Source: Mariniplasma anaerobium
GTDB taxonomy: Bacteria; Bacillota_I; Bacilli_A; Acholeplasmatales; Acholeplasmataceae
Length of the DNA: 64,000 nt
Reading direction: 5' to 3'
Assembly (NCBI RefSeq): GCF_016865445.1
Contig: NZ_AP024412.1
Coordinates: forward strand, 1,736,001 to 1,800,000
The notes under the pieces were generated by a model. It saw only the letters and a list, made by a program, of their open reading frames with translations, did not search any database and was not told the DNA's origin. This document shows, in pieces, positions 1 through 6,837 of this stretch. Position 1 is the stretch's first letter; every line of letters starts with the position of its first letter. The translations under genes were made by a program, and so were the position numbers.

Positions 1-114
1 AACCCAAACATACTCTTTATAGGTCATTGAAAGTTCTCTAATCTCATCATATGTCATATCAACTGGTCTCTTACTTTTTAAATTTAGAAGTGTATCTTCA
101 TGATCTTTTAGACT
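1..114 (-). CDS. Clipped open frame at left edge, unknown
   Basis: An open frame runs off the left edge on the minus strand. Read from a TAA at 115-117, it encodes about 38 residues, including a KRPVDMTYDEIRELSMTYK stretch that looks like real protein. The first in-frame ATG is at 57-55. No strong ribosome binding site is visible before it, and the same frame upstream of the TAA reads WNWIEE, so it could be a broken gene. I do not recognise the family. Confidence 0.25.
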
Positions 115-286
115 TTATTCTTCGATCCAATTCCAGTTGTGACTCCTAAAATAATTATAGTGATCCTATAATTGTCGTTGCTATATATACTCCATCCATA
201 TATGATTTCCTTCATTTTTTTTAGTAATTTAAATTTTTTTATTTGCTTTTTATATGTAACTCGTAAGCCAGCGCTTTCTTTAACAA

Positions 287-646
287 TTATTTTTGTTTTG
301 ATGCAAAAATTTCGATTTTGACTTCTTTAATTTCTTTGTCTATGATTACACCATAATAAATTTCTATATCAGTTACAAATGACTTCTTCAATAGAGAAAG
401 AATTCTTTCCAACTGAAACAATCCTAACTCATATTTAGAAGTGATATTTACAATTAATCTTCGAGTTTTTTCAGTGACGTCATTTCCAAATGAGATGTTA
501 AAATCTTTCAAATTTTCATCAGTCATTATGGCCTTATATTCTATAATCTTATCTAAATCTCCAAAATCAGAATTATCTAAACTCAAAAGATGTTCTGCTC
601 TCAAAATGCTCTTTACTGCCTTTTTAATAATATCCTTTTTATCCAT
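287..646 (-). CDS. Hypothetical protein, 119 aa
   Basis: This is a soluble, lysine- and isoleucine-rich 119-residue protein with no signal peptide or membrane segment and no recognised motif. Residues 1-60 look helical; residues 60-115 alternate hydrophobic and charged positions like an alpha/beta fold. The start is supported by a good GGAGG ribosome binding site six bases before the ATG at 646. It stands alone, separated by about 225 bp from the XRE cluster to its right and by an apparently non-coding stretch (115-286) from the left edge. No function can be proposed. It is likely real because of its ribosome binding site and length in an AT-rich background. Confidence 0.55.
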   Translation of the reverse strand: MDKKDIIKKAVKSILRAEHLLSLDNSDFGDLDKIIEYKAIMTDENLKDFNISFGNDVTEKTRRLIVNITSKYELGLFQLERILSLLKKSFVTDIEIYYGVIIDKEIKEVKIEIFASKQK

Positions 647-872
647 ATGTCCTCCAATTGTTATTTCGTGTTATTAACATATAAGTTTCTCTTACGACTT
701 TCGCTATCATACTGGTTTGTATCCAAAAATAAAACACACTGATCACATCTATAGTAATAATAGGTCATTAATAAAAACTAAAGTATAGGTCAAACTAATT
801 TTGTTTTTTTTAACATGCATTCTATTTGATAGATATCATTTACTTTACAACATACATTGAAAAAACAAGCCA

Positions 873-1118
873 CTAGGTTGTTACGAGTCCTTTTGATTTT
901 GCTTTGATGCGTTTATATACTTTTGCTCCTAGTAGCGTTAGTGGAACAGAAGCTACGATGGTTGCTGTAACAATAAGTACTTCTCGTTTAACTCTAAGTT
1001 GTTTTAATTTATCAATTGCAAAGAAATATCCTTGCCAAGAACCTTCTTTAAATCCTAAATCATATCCGTCCATAAAACCTTGATCAAATCCTAAATCATA
1101 TCCGTCCCAAAATTCCAT
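873..1118 (-). CDS. Small single-pass membrane protein with 12-residue repeats
   Basis: An 81-residue protein. Residues 4-27 are two near-identical 12-residue units, WDGYDLGFDQGF and MDGYDLGFKEGS, and a third weaker unit (WQGYFFAID...) follows. The underlying DNA repeats a 21-bp word with a 36-bp period (1051-1071 and 1087-1107). One hydrophobic segment (about residues 47-66) is followed by a basic tail (KVYKRIKAKSKG), which predicts the acidic aromatic repeats outside and the tail in the cytoplasm. A GGGAGGAAAG site precedes the ATG. It is the last gene of a three-gene run behind an XRE regulator, 17 bp after the 131-residue gene. Function unknown; a phage, toxin-immunity or surface role are all possible. 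Confidence 0.6.
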   Translation of the reverse strand: MEFWDGYDLGFDQGFMDGYDLGFKEGSWQGYFFAIDKLKQLRVKREVLIVTATIVASVPLTLLGAKVYKRIKAKSKGLVTT

Positions 1119-1135
1119 TTTAACTTTCCTCCCTT

Positions 1136-1531
1136 TTAATTTGCTTTAACATAACTTTGTTTGACATATGTTTCATGAAGAAGCAATTCTATGCCTTTTT
1201 CAAGCGCTTCTTTTATTTTTTGAGTTGAAGCGTTTCTGTTTCCTAAGTGTCTTATGTGATCTTTTCTAAAATGTGGGGATTTCGAAGAACAGTTGATAGT
1301 TTTAGAAACTTCATCTATAACATCATAAATCGGTAGGTTAGTATCATAGACAGGAATAATTGGGATTGCTGTAATAGGGATTCTTGCTTGTTTTTTGTAA
1401 TTTGCTCCAAATGAAATACCTACTCCCGTTAATGCTAAAATTCCCACTCCATATGATAATTCAACCTTATGATCTTTTATCCATTTAAATACTTTTCCTC
1501 TTTTTTGTTTTGAATTTTTTTTTATGTCCAC
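1136..1531 (-). CDS. Small membrane-anchored protein, 131 aa
   Basis: The protein starts with a very basic stretch (residues 1-24), then one membrane segment at about 26-43, then a roughly 85-residue domain. The distal part has a His/Arg-rich motif (HFRKDHIRHLGNR, about residues 87-99) and ends ETYVKQSYVKAN. That combination is loosely reminiscent of short basic phage and plasmid domains of the type H-x-R-x-x-H-x-R-H-L, but the likeness is only an impression. The start codon is GTG at 1531, supported by a GAGGCGA site about seven bases upstream. It lies 14 bp after the XRE gene and 17 bp before the repeat protein, so the three are almost certainly cotranscribed. Function unknown. Confidence 0.6.
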   Translation of the reverse strand: MDIKKNSKQKRGKVFKWIKDHKVELSYGVGILALTGVGISFGANYKKQARIPITAIPIIPVYDTNLPIYDVIDEVSKTINCSSKSPHFRKDHIRHLGNRNASTQKIKEALEKGIELLLHETYVKQSYVKAN

Positions 1532-1545
1532 ATCTTTCGCCTCGC

Positions 1546-2064
1546 TTAAACTTTTTCTTCTTTATTAGCAATGTCATTCATTTTTTGTATAAATTCTTTA
1601 TATCCAGTGATTATATCATCTAAAAATTCTATCGTAGGGACAATATCACCTTTATTCAGATCTTTTGAAGCAAATGCAAAACCTTTAAGAAGTTTCACTT
1701 GATTATCTGAATCTCCAACATCATCTAATTTAGAAAATTGAATCATAATATCTTTCCAATATAAGTACTCATCATCATCTAACATTTCTTCGTTTTCGTT
1801 TAGAAGAACCAAAATTATGAATAATACTATATTAATCTCATTTTTCTCTGCTTTGTCACTAACAGTTTCAGATATAATTTGAGTGATTGCTCGAAAATGC
1901 ACTTGTGTAAGTGTAGTCCTACCTGTTTCTAAACTGCTAATTTGTTGCCTTTTCAATCCTAAATAACTACCAAATTTCTCTGCAGAATACCCAAGTATCT
2001 TTCTATATAAAGGTAACGCATCTTTTAATCTCTCAAGTTGTTTTTTTGTAATTTGTGTTAACAT
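1546..2064 (-). CDS. XRE-family transcriptional regulator
   Basis: A 172-residue protein with an N-terminal Cro/C1-type helix-turn-helix at about residues 8-60; the core SAEKFGSYLGLKRQQISSLE is the classic helix 2-turn-helix 3 pattern. The C-terminal 100 residues are acidic and helical, probably for dimerisation or ligand sensing. An AGGAGG site precedes the ATG. A strong sigma-A promoter lies upstream, and its -35 box is inside a perfect 14-bp palindrome, so autorepression is the simplest reading. It leads a three-gene operon with two small membrane proteins. The layout recalls accessory modules of phage or defence origin, but nothing in the sequence identifies the role. Confidence 0.75.
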   Translation of the reverse strand: MLTQITKKQLERLKDALPLYRKILGYSAEKFGSYLGLKRQQISSLETGRTTLTQVHFRAITQIISETVSDKAEKNEINIVLFIILVLLNENEEMLDDDEYLYWKDIMIQFSKLDDVGDSDNQVKLLKGFAFASKDLNKGDIVPTIEFLDDIITGYKEFIQKMNDIANKEEKV

Positions 2065-2109
2065 TCGAACATTCCTCCTAATATAAGCTATTTCTTATTG
2101 ATTACCCAT

Positions 2110-2139
2110 ATTATATCTCATAAATATTGACATGTCAAT
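2110..2139 (-). promoter_or_regulatory. Promoter with palindromic operator for the XRE operon
   Basis: On the minus strand TTGACA (2138-2133), a 17-bp spacer and TATAAT (2115-2110) form a consensus sigma-A promoter. The -35 box sits inside a perfect 14-bp palindrome, ATTGACATGTCAAT (2126-2139), a natural site for the XRE product to block RNA polymerase. The boxes are read directly; the repressor assignment is inference. Confidence 0.75.
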
Positions 2140-2623
2140 CTTTTGTCTTGATTTTAAGCTTTTTTTAATTTTGTATTGATTTTAACACGTATTTAGTATA
2201 TTTGAACAAACTCTCTATTTTTAAGAATAATAGGTGTCATTAAAATTGGCAGATAAGAATCTTTCTATCCGCATTTTAAAAAGGCCTCATATAATCTTTT
2301 GAAACACAATAATTATTTTATCTTAATTTGTCGCAACAATCTGAAAAAATCATCTAAATTAGAAAACACCCTTTGTTAAGTAAAAAAGTTGATGTTTTTC
2401 ATCAACTTTTTGTCTTTACTAAGAGATTTGTATACGAAAGTAAGTGGTCAGTAATGGTTCCGAAAAGATAACCCGAAACTAACTCGCTTACTTTGGGTTA
2501 TTTTTAGCTTTGTTAAGCCGTTTTTATTCGATCTAATTTTTTAATATTTGATCTCTTTATAAATCGAAATCATAAACAGATACGCATAAAACTAAATTGT
2601 TTCTTCCTGTTTACAAGACGATT
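2140..2623. other. Gene-free stretch between XRE operon and Fic gene
   Basis: No credible ORF is present on either strand. The stretch holds repeat module A (2385-2470) and a weak AACCC...GGGTT hairpin with a T-run at about 2469-2505. The rest is AT-rich sequence in which nothing else is recognised. Confidence 0.6.
2385..2470 (-). repeat. Terminator-ended repeat module, copy A
   Basis: Read on the minus strand, a conserved head containing TTTTCGGAACCATTACT (about 2466-2450) is followed by a variable middle, then CTTAGTAAAGA, then a rho-independent terminator (GTTGATG...CATCAAC plus T-run, about 2406-2386). Copy B at 4258-4343 has the same order with only the head, the CTTAGTA word and the terminator position conserved. 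It lies about 150 bp downstream of the Fic stop codon. Confidence 0.5.
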
Positions 2624-3682
2624 TTATGATTTAAATATATTTAACAACTGAATATTCTTATACACGACTTCTTTTCCGACACGTTCTGAAACAAGAAAAC
2701 CTTCTTTTTCTAATGCTTTTAAATATTTGGTTGCTGTTGGTCTTGAGATATGCAATTCGTTTCTAAAAAATTCGTTTTTCGTATATAAATACCCAAATAA
2801 ATGATGAACCAGTTCTTCAGAATAAACATCTTCTAATCTTCTTTTCATTTCAACTTTTGTCATATTAATCAAATCATTGATTCTTAAGATCAAATCAATC
2901 GTGTATCTCGATGTTTCAATGACTGCTTCAAGAATAAACATTACCATTTTGGTAATACTCGTAATATCTTCATTACATTCCTTTAGAAGTTCATAGTACT
3001 GATTCTTGTTTTCGATGATATATTTACTCAAATATAATATTGGACTCTGAATTTTATTTTTTAGTACCAGATATAGAATATTTAATATTCTTCCTGTTCT
3101 TCCATTTGCATCGTAGAAAGGATGAATACTTTCAAATTGATAATGAATGAGTGCCATATTAATTAAAGGATCATAATCATTTTCTGTATTCATGTAGTCT
3201 TCAAGATTTTTAAGTAGTTCTCTGATCTCAATTTCATCTTGTGGAGGTATATGGACAATCTCATTCGTGTCCATATTCATAATGACAGTTCCAGGAAGTT
3301 TGCGAATGCCCCCTTTATTTGGTTCAACTAATTCTTGAATTCGTACTATAGAGTTTGTACTTATGAATTTTTTACTATTTAATTCTTCATATCCGTATTC
3401 AATTGCTTTCTTATAATTCAAAACTTCTTTTGAAGCTTTGCTAACGGTTGCTTTAGATACTAGTTCTTTATAGATATCTTCATATGTAGTGATGATATTT
3501 TCAATTGCTGAAGAATCTTTTGACTCGCTCACATTGATTAAGCTCAAGATTAAATTAGGATTAGGAAGAATATTAACTAATCCTTTCAATTCACCAATAC
3601 TATTATTGGCTATATTTAATTTTTTTAGAACATCAATGGTGTTTAGATTGACTTTAAATGGTAGTGTGTTCAGTTTTTTCAT
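2624..3682 (-). CDS. Fic-domain protein (probable AMP transferase) with winged HTH
   Basis: A 352-residue Fic/DOC protein. Residues 187-198 read HPFYDANGRTGR, which matches the active-site signature HPFx(D/E)(G/A)NGRxxR complete with catalytic His. An inhibitory-helix motif S-S-A-I-E-N (57-62) sits in the N-terminal domain, so this is a self-inhibited class II type enzyme expected to transfer AMP from ATP to a protein hydroxyl. The flap region (about 132-146) is present. Residues about 280-345 form a winged helix with a recognition pattern FFRNELHISRPTATKYLKAL, implying DNA binding. Two matched palindromes bracket its promoter, so the protein probably controls its own synthesis. The ATG has a GGAGAG ribosome binding site. 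The target protein is unknown. Confidence 0.88.
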   Translation of the reverse strand: MKKLNTLPFKVNLNTIDVLKKLNIANNSIGELKGLVNILPNPNLILSLINVSESKDSSAIENIITTYEDIYKELVSKATVSKASKEVLNYKKAIEYGYEELNSKKFISTNSIVRIQELVEPNKGGIRKLPGTVIMNMDTNEIVHIPPQDEIEIRELLKNLEDYMNTENDYDPLINMALIHYQFESIHPFYDANGRTGRILNILYLVLKNKIQSPILYLSKYIIENKNQYYELLKECNEDITSITKMVMFILEAVIETSRYTIDLILRINDLINMTKVEMKRRLEDVYSEELVHHLFGYLYTKNEFFRNELHISRPTATKYLKALEKEGFLVSERVGKEVVYKNIQLLNIFKS

Positions 3683-3691
3683 GTTCTCTCC

Positions 3692-3724
3692 TTGAGGAAA
3701 GATTTTTATATTTTCTTTCCTTGA
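3692..3724. promoter_or_regulatory. Operator-like palindrome O2 (downstream of fic promoter)
   Basis: Arms GAGGAAA (3694-3700) and TTTCCTT (3716-3722) are separated by an AT-only core and sit between the -10 box and the fic start codon. The same layout, with the same 22-bp arm-to-arm distance, recurs 70 bp away at 3761-3793. Confidence 0.65.
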
Positions 3725-3728
3725 TTAC

Positions 3729-3757
3729 ATTATAGCATAAAGGTCTTTACACGTCAA
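3729..3757 (-). promoter_or_regulatory. Promoter of the fic gene
   Basis: On the minus strand TTGACG (3757-3752), a 17-bp spacer and TATAAT (3734-3729) are near consensus. The promoter lies exactly between the two operator-like palindromes and about 47 bp upstream of the Fic ATG. Confidence 0.75.
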
Positions 3758-3760
3758 CGC

Positions 3761-3793
3761 TTCGAGGAAACTATTTTTATTTTTCTTTCCTCG
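3761..3793. promoter_or_regulatory. Operator-like palindrome O1 (upstream of fic promoter)
   Basis: Arms GAGGAAA (3764-3770) and TTTCCTC (3786-3792) are a perfect inverted repeat around an AT-only core, immediately upstream of the -35 box. Together with O2 it suggests a dimeric winged-helix protein binding both sites, possibly with looping. The link to Fic is inferred from position. Confidence 0.65.
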
Positions 3794-4386
3794 TTTTGTT
3801 ATCTTGTATGTTTTCTTGTATGTTTTTATTAGCAAGCTTCCTGTTCTTTTTATCTATAAAACTATTACAAATGCGATTTGAAACAATCAATTGTAATTTC
3901 ACAACGAAATTTCAACCAGTTCGATAGATACAATTTTTTGAATCATCCCGTTGAGAATGTCAGCCGTGAAATAAGAGATAAAAAATGATAAATCATAATC
4001 CTCAATCGCAATATACTGAACTCCTTCTACTTAGAAAGCTTTTAATTTTACAATATTAGGTATACGATATATATTCAATCTGATTATTCAATTCAATGAT
4101 GTAATAATAAGGTTTTGATAGTACATCATTTTTAAACTCAAAATATCAAAATTATTCATAAGGGTTTGTTGTTGCTATTTCACACTAGCCCGTATAAACT
4201 CATATATTTAACCCTTCGAAACATGATTTCACTCAAAAAATACCCTAAAAATGTATAAAAAAAGCGATAGTATACATCGCATTTTCATCTCTACTAAGGG
4301 ATATATAGATAATTTTTCAGGATAGTAATGGTGCCGAAAAAAAGACACGGACCTACGACTCAACACTCATCTCTCCTATTTAACTA
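3794..4386. other. Gene-free stretch between fic promoter and GNAT gene
   Basis: No supportable coding frame is present. It contains a short direct repeat of TCTTGTATGTTT near 3810 and repeat module B at 4258-4343. Frames that open across the end of the GNAT gene are shadows. Nothing else is recognised. Confidence 0.55.
4258..4343 (-). repeat. Terminator-ended repeat module, copy B
   Basis: On the minus strand this reads TTTTCGGCACCATTACT (about 4343-4324), an AT-rich middle, CCCTTAGTAGAGATG, then hairpin GCGAT...ATCGC followed by a T-run (about 4280-4258). It begins about 45 bp after the GNAT stop codon and may act as that gene's terminator. Head and CTTAGTA word match copy A at 2385-2470; the hairpin sequence differs but its place is kept. 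Confidence 0.5.
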
Positions 4387-4845
4387 TCACTTCGTATACT
4401 TATCGATCCATACAACATCACTTTCATCAAATTTCATCTTATCAAACATTCTCTTTGATGCTTCATTTTCTCTACTTGTCATTGCTGCTACATACTCAAT
4501 ATCTTTATCCTTCAACCAATTTTCTATATATTTAATCATTAAACTTCCTATTTTTTTTCTTCTAAATTCTTCTTTTACGTGGATTTCATTAATCCAAAAA
4601 TAATCTTTTCCCGATTCAATTCCTGAACAAATATTCCCAAAAATAAACCCAACTGGTTCTTCTTCTTCATAACAAACTTCAAGAATTGCTCTTTTATGAC
4701 CCACAAGTGCATTTCTAAGTGACTGATCAATATCTCTTATTGTTTTATCTACTTTTATATCTTTCATTTGTTTTTGCAATAATAATATAACTTGATCTAT
4801 CTTTTTAATATCATCATATAAATTAAAAACTACTATTTGACTCAT
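4387..4845 (-). CDS. GNAT-family N-acetyltransferase
   Basis: A 152-residue acetyltransferase of the GNAT fold. The acetyl-CoA loop region is visible at about residues 95-110 (EFRRKKIGSLMIKYIENW, the R/Q-x-x-G-x-G/A type motif), preceded by the beta strand INEIHV and followed by MTSRENEASKRMFDKMKF, the usual helix before the last strands. I chose the ATG at 4845 rather than the ATG at 4866 because a GAGGA site lies the right distance upstream of the former. The substrate is not predictable; small-molecule or protein N-acetylation is possible. It is a single gene, with repeat module B just downstream as a candidate terminator. Confidence 0.8.
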   Translation of the reverse strand: MSQIVVFNLYDDIKKIDQVILLLQKQMKDIKVDKTIRDIDQSLRNALVGHKRAILEVCYEEEEPVGFIFGNICSGIESGKDYFWINEIHVKEEFRRKKIGSLMIKYIENWLKDKDIEYVAAMTSRENEASKRMFDKMKFDESDVVWIDKYTK

Positions 4846-4920
4846 ATATGTTCCTCGTAATTCCAAAAATAGTTAATTAATCATTTTGTTGCTTTTTAAT
4901 GAACTAGTTTAATATTTATA

Positions 4921-5820
4921 TCAAAACTGTTTTCTCTTTCTTCTAGGACTCACATAAACACTTAAAGCTTTTTCAATAGTTCTAATTTCTATATTCCCTT
5001 TTTCTGCTGCTTCTCCATCTGCATTCCATAAAATATTATCATCAGTTTCAATCTTAAAATGCTTTCCAACCAAATGGAAATCTTCTCTTAATTTCTTTCC
5101 GCCTCTAATGAAAGATGATGCTAATCTAAATCTTCTAAATCTTCTTCTACTTGTAAATACTCTGATTTCAAATAACCCATCATTTAATTTACTTTTAGAA
5201 AAATTAATTAATCTCATACCACCAACACGATTTGAACTCAACCCCAAAATCATCATGCAATCAGTTTCTAATACCTTACCGTCACATTCAATGTGACATG
5301 GATAATTATATTCTTTAACAAAATCTCTCATTGCTTCAAATACATATGCAAGATATCCATATTTTTTAATCTTTCTTCTTGAGACATCATAACTAATTCT
5401 AGATAGAACACCGCTTGCTGCGGTATATACAAAATATCGATCATTCATTTGATTGATATCCATTAAAACAGGTTCATGTTTCATATACATTCTAAGTGCC
5501 AACCATAGCCATCTAGGTACACCTAAAATAGCCGCAATATCATTTGCAGTGCCACATGGAAGTATAGCTAAGGATGGTCTTATTTCAGATTTCATCATCC
5601 CATTAACAACTTCACTTATGGTTCCATCTCCACCTGCAACTAAAAAAACATCATAATCTTTTGCATGATGCTGAGCCTTTAATTCTAAATCTCCCGCTTT
5701 TTTAGATTCATATATGTCGATTTCTAAATTTCTTTTGTCAAAAAATCTTTTTATTTGTTTAATCTTTTTTTTAAATTTTGATCTACCACTTACAGGATTA
5801 TACATCAATAAATATTTCAT
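4921..5820 (-). CDS. Diacylglycerol kinase-like lipid kinase (YegS/DagK family)
   Basis: A 299-residue protein with the catalytic domain of the DAGK/lipid kinase family. The nucleotide loop VAGGDGTISEVVNGM is at about residues 61-75, and LPCGTANDIA follows at about 87-96. The C-terminal half has the NADGE element (about 267-271) typical of YegS/DgkB proteins. It probably phosphorylates diacylglycerol or a related lipid at the membrane, recycling it into phospholipid synthesis; the exact lipid is not certain. Length is normal. It follows pheA on the same strand, but a terminator lies between them, so it probably has its own promoter. Confidence 0.88.
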   Translation of the reverse strand: MKYLLMYNPVSGRSKFKKKIKQIKRFFDKRNLEIDIYESKKAGDLELKAQHHAKDYDVFLVAGGDGTISEVVNGMMKSEIRPSLAILPCGTANDIAAILGVPRWLWLALRMYMKHEPVLMDINQMNDRYFVYTAASGVLSRISYDVSRRKIKKYGYLAYVFEAMRDFVKEYNYPCHIECDGKVLETDCMMILGLSSNRVGGMRLINFSKSKLNDGLFEIRVFTSRRRFRRFRLASSFIRGGKKLREDFHLVGKHFKIETDDNILWNADGEAAEKGNIEIRTIEKALSVYVSPRRKRKQF

Positions 5821-5854
5821 AATTTAGCCCCTTTATGCTATTTTATCACATTGC

Positions 5855-5887
5855 AAAAAAATAACAAAGAGTCTATGTCTCTTTGTT
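5855..5887 (-). terminator. Terminator of pheA
   Basis: A perfect 9-bp stem AACAAAGAG/CTCTTTGTT (5863-5887) with a 7-base loop is followed on the minus strand by a run of T (5861-5855). It lies 37 bp after the pheA stop. Confidence 0.85.
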
Positions 5888-5923
5888 ATAATATATTGCA
5901 ATATCCTTTTACTAACAATCTAC

Positions 5924-6742
5924 TTAAATGCTTTGATAAAGCCCAATCACTTTAATATCATATAAATCTTTGAGTTCTTCAAATACCGTTTGAATATATA
6001 CATACTCTTCTGATTTAGCTTCTAATTCAATTAAAAAATGATAAGTTCCAATTTCTTTTTTAGTTGGTCTAGACATAATAGATATTAAATTGATATTTCT
6101 ATCTGAAAATACTTTTAGAATATCATATAACAATCCCGGTCTATCGTTTTTAGGTGTAATCACAAGTGTAGCTTTAATATCTTTATCTTTAGCATATAGC
6201 TTAAATTCTTGTTGCTTGTTTTTAATCACTAAAAATCTTGTGTGATTAACCATTTCATCTGCAACATCTTTTATCACAAACACTTCATCTTTAACCAAGT
6301 GATTAGGAATGATTGCTGCTGAATCTTCATCTTTCTGATACATATCAAAAGATGTAACATTGCTATCAGTAACAATGATATCTATATCTTTATGAGTACT
6401 TAAGAATTTGAGGCATTGATTTTTTGTTGCATATTGTACATAAATTCTTTTAATATCCTTTAGAGCTTTATGGCTGACTAGGCTAAAAGTTATATCAAGC
6501 TTGACTTCGCTATCAATCAAATACCCAAATTCTAATAAAAGATCAATATGCTGACCAATGTAGCCTTCTAATGTATTTTCTATAGGAAGAATGCCAATAC
6601 CTACTTCATCAACTAATTTCATAACCTCTCTAATGTTAGAAGCGTATATGTGTTCTAGTTCTTGATTTGTCTTATTTTCAAATAAGCTACAAGCTTCATC
6701 TGAATATGTATGTTTTGGACCTAATACTGCTATTTTTTTCAT
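5924..6742 (-). CDS. pheA: Prephenate dehydratase with ACT domain
   Basis: A monofunctional 272-residue prephenate dehydratase that decarboxylates and dehydrates prephenate to phenylpyruvate in phenylalanine synthesis. The start GPKHTYSDEA matches the family's G-P-x-G-T-(F/Y)-S-x-x-A. GILPIENTLEGYI and the catalytic TRF motif (HTRFLVI) are present. The C-terminal ACT domain (about 187-270) carries GLLYDILKVFSDRNINLISIMSRPTKK, which normally binds phenylalanine for feedback inhibition. The ATG at 6742 is preferred to the one at 6748 because the GAGGG site is then correctly spaced. No other aromatic pathway gene is nearby, so it stands alone. The pdh terminator lies upstream. Confidence 0.93.
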   Translation of the reverse strand: MKKIAVLGPKHTYSDEACSLFENKTNQELEHIYASNIREVMKLVDEVGIGILPIENTLEGYIGQHIDLLLEFGYLIDSEVKLDITFSLVSHKALKDIKRIYVQYATKNQCLKFLSTHKDIDIIVTDSNVTSFDMYQKDEDSAAIIPNHLVKDEVFVIKDVADEMVNHTRFLVIKNKQQEFKLYAKDKDIKATLVITPKNDRPGLLYDILKVFSDRNINLISIMSRPTKKEIGTYHFLIELEAKSEEYVYIQTVFEELKDLYDIKVIGLYQSI

Positions 6743-6762
6743 ATGCATCCCTCATTTTAAAA

Positions 6763-6833
6763 AATAAAAAAGACCTATTCATCTATTTTACACGAAAACA
6801 TTATCATGTCCAATAGTAAAGGTCTTTTTTATT
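6763..6833. terminator. Bidirectional-type terminator after pdhD
   Basis: Perfect 14-bp arms AATAAAAAAGACCT (6763-6776) and their complement (6820-6833) enclose a 43-base loop. The A/T-rich arm ends give T-runs on both strands. It follows the pdhD stop by a few bases. Confidence 0.75.
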
Positions 6834-6837
6834 ATTT

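Noticed and set aside
3489-3695. Plus-strand ORF opposite the start of the Fic gene
   Set aside because: It overlaps conserved Fic coding sequence in antisense and has no ribosome binding site.
4324-4365. tRNA gene or tRNA-derived attachment site, from CGGCACCA on the minus strand
   Set aside because: No T-arm (GGTTCRA) or other cloverleaf arms can be folded upstream. It is reported only as part of a repeat module.
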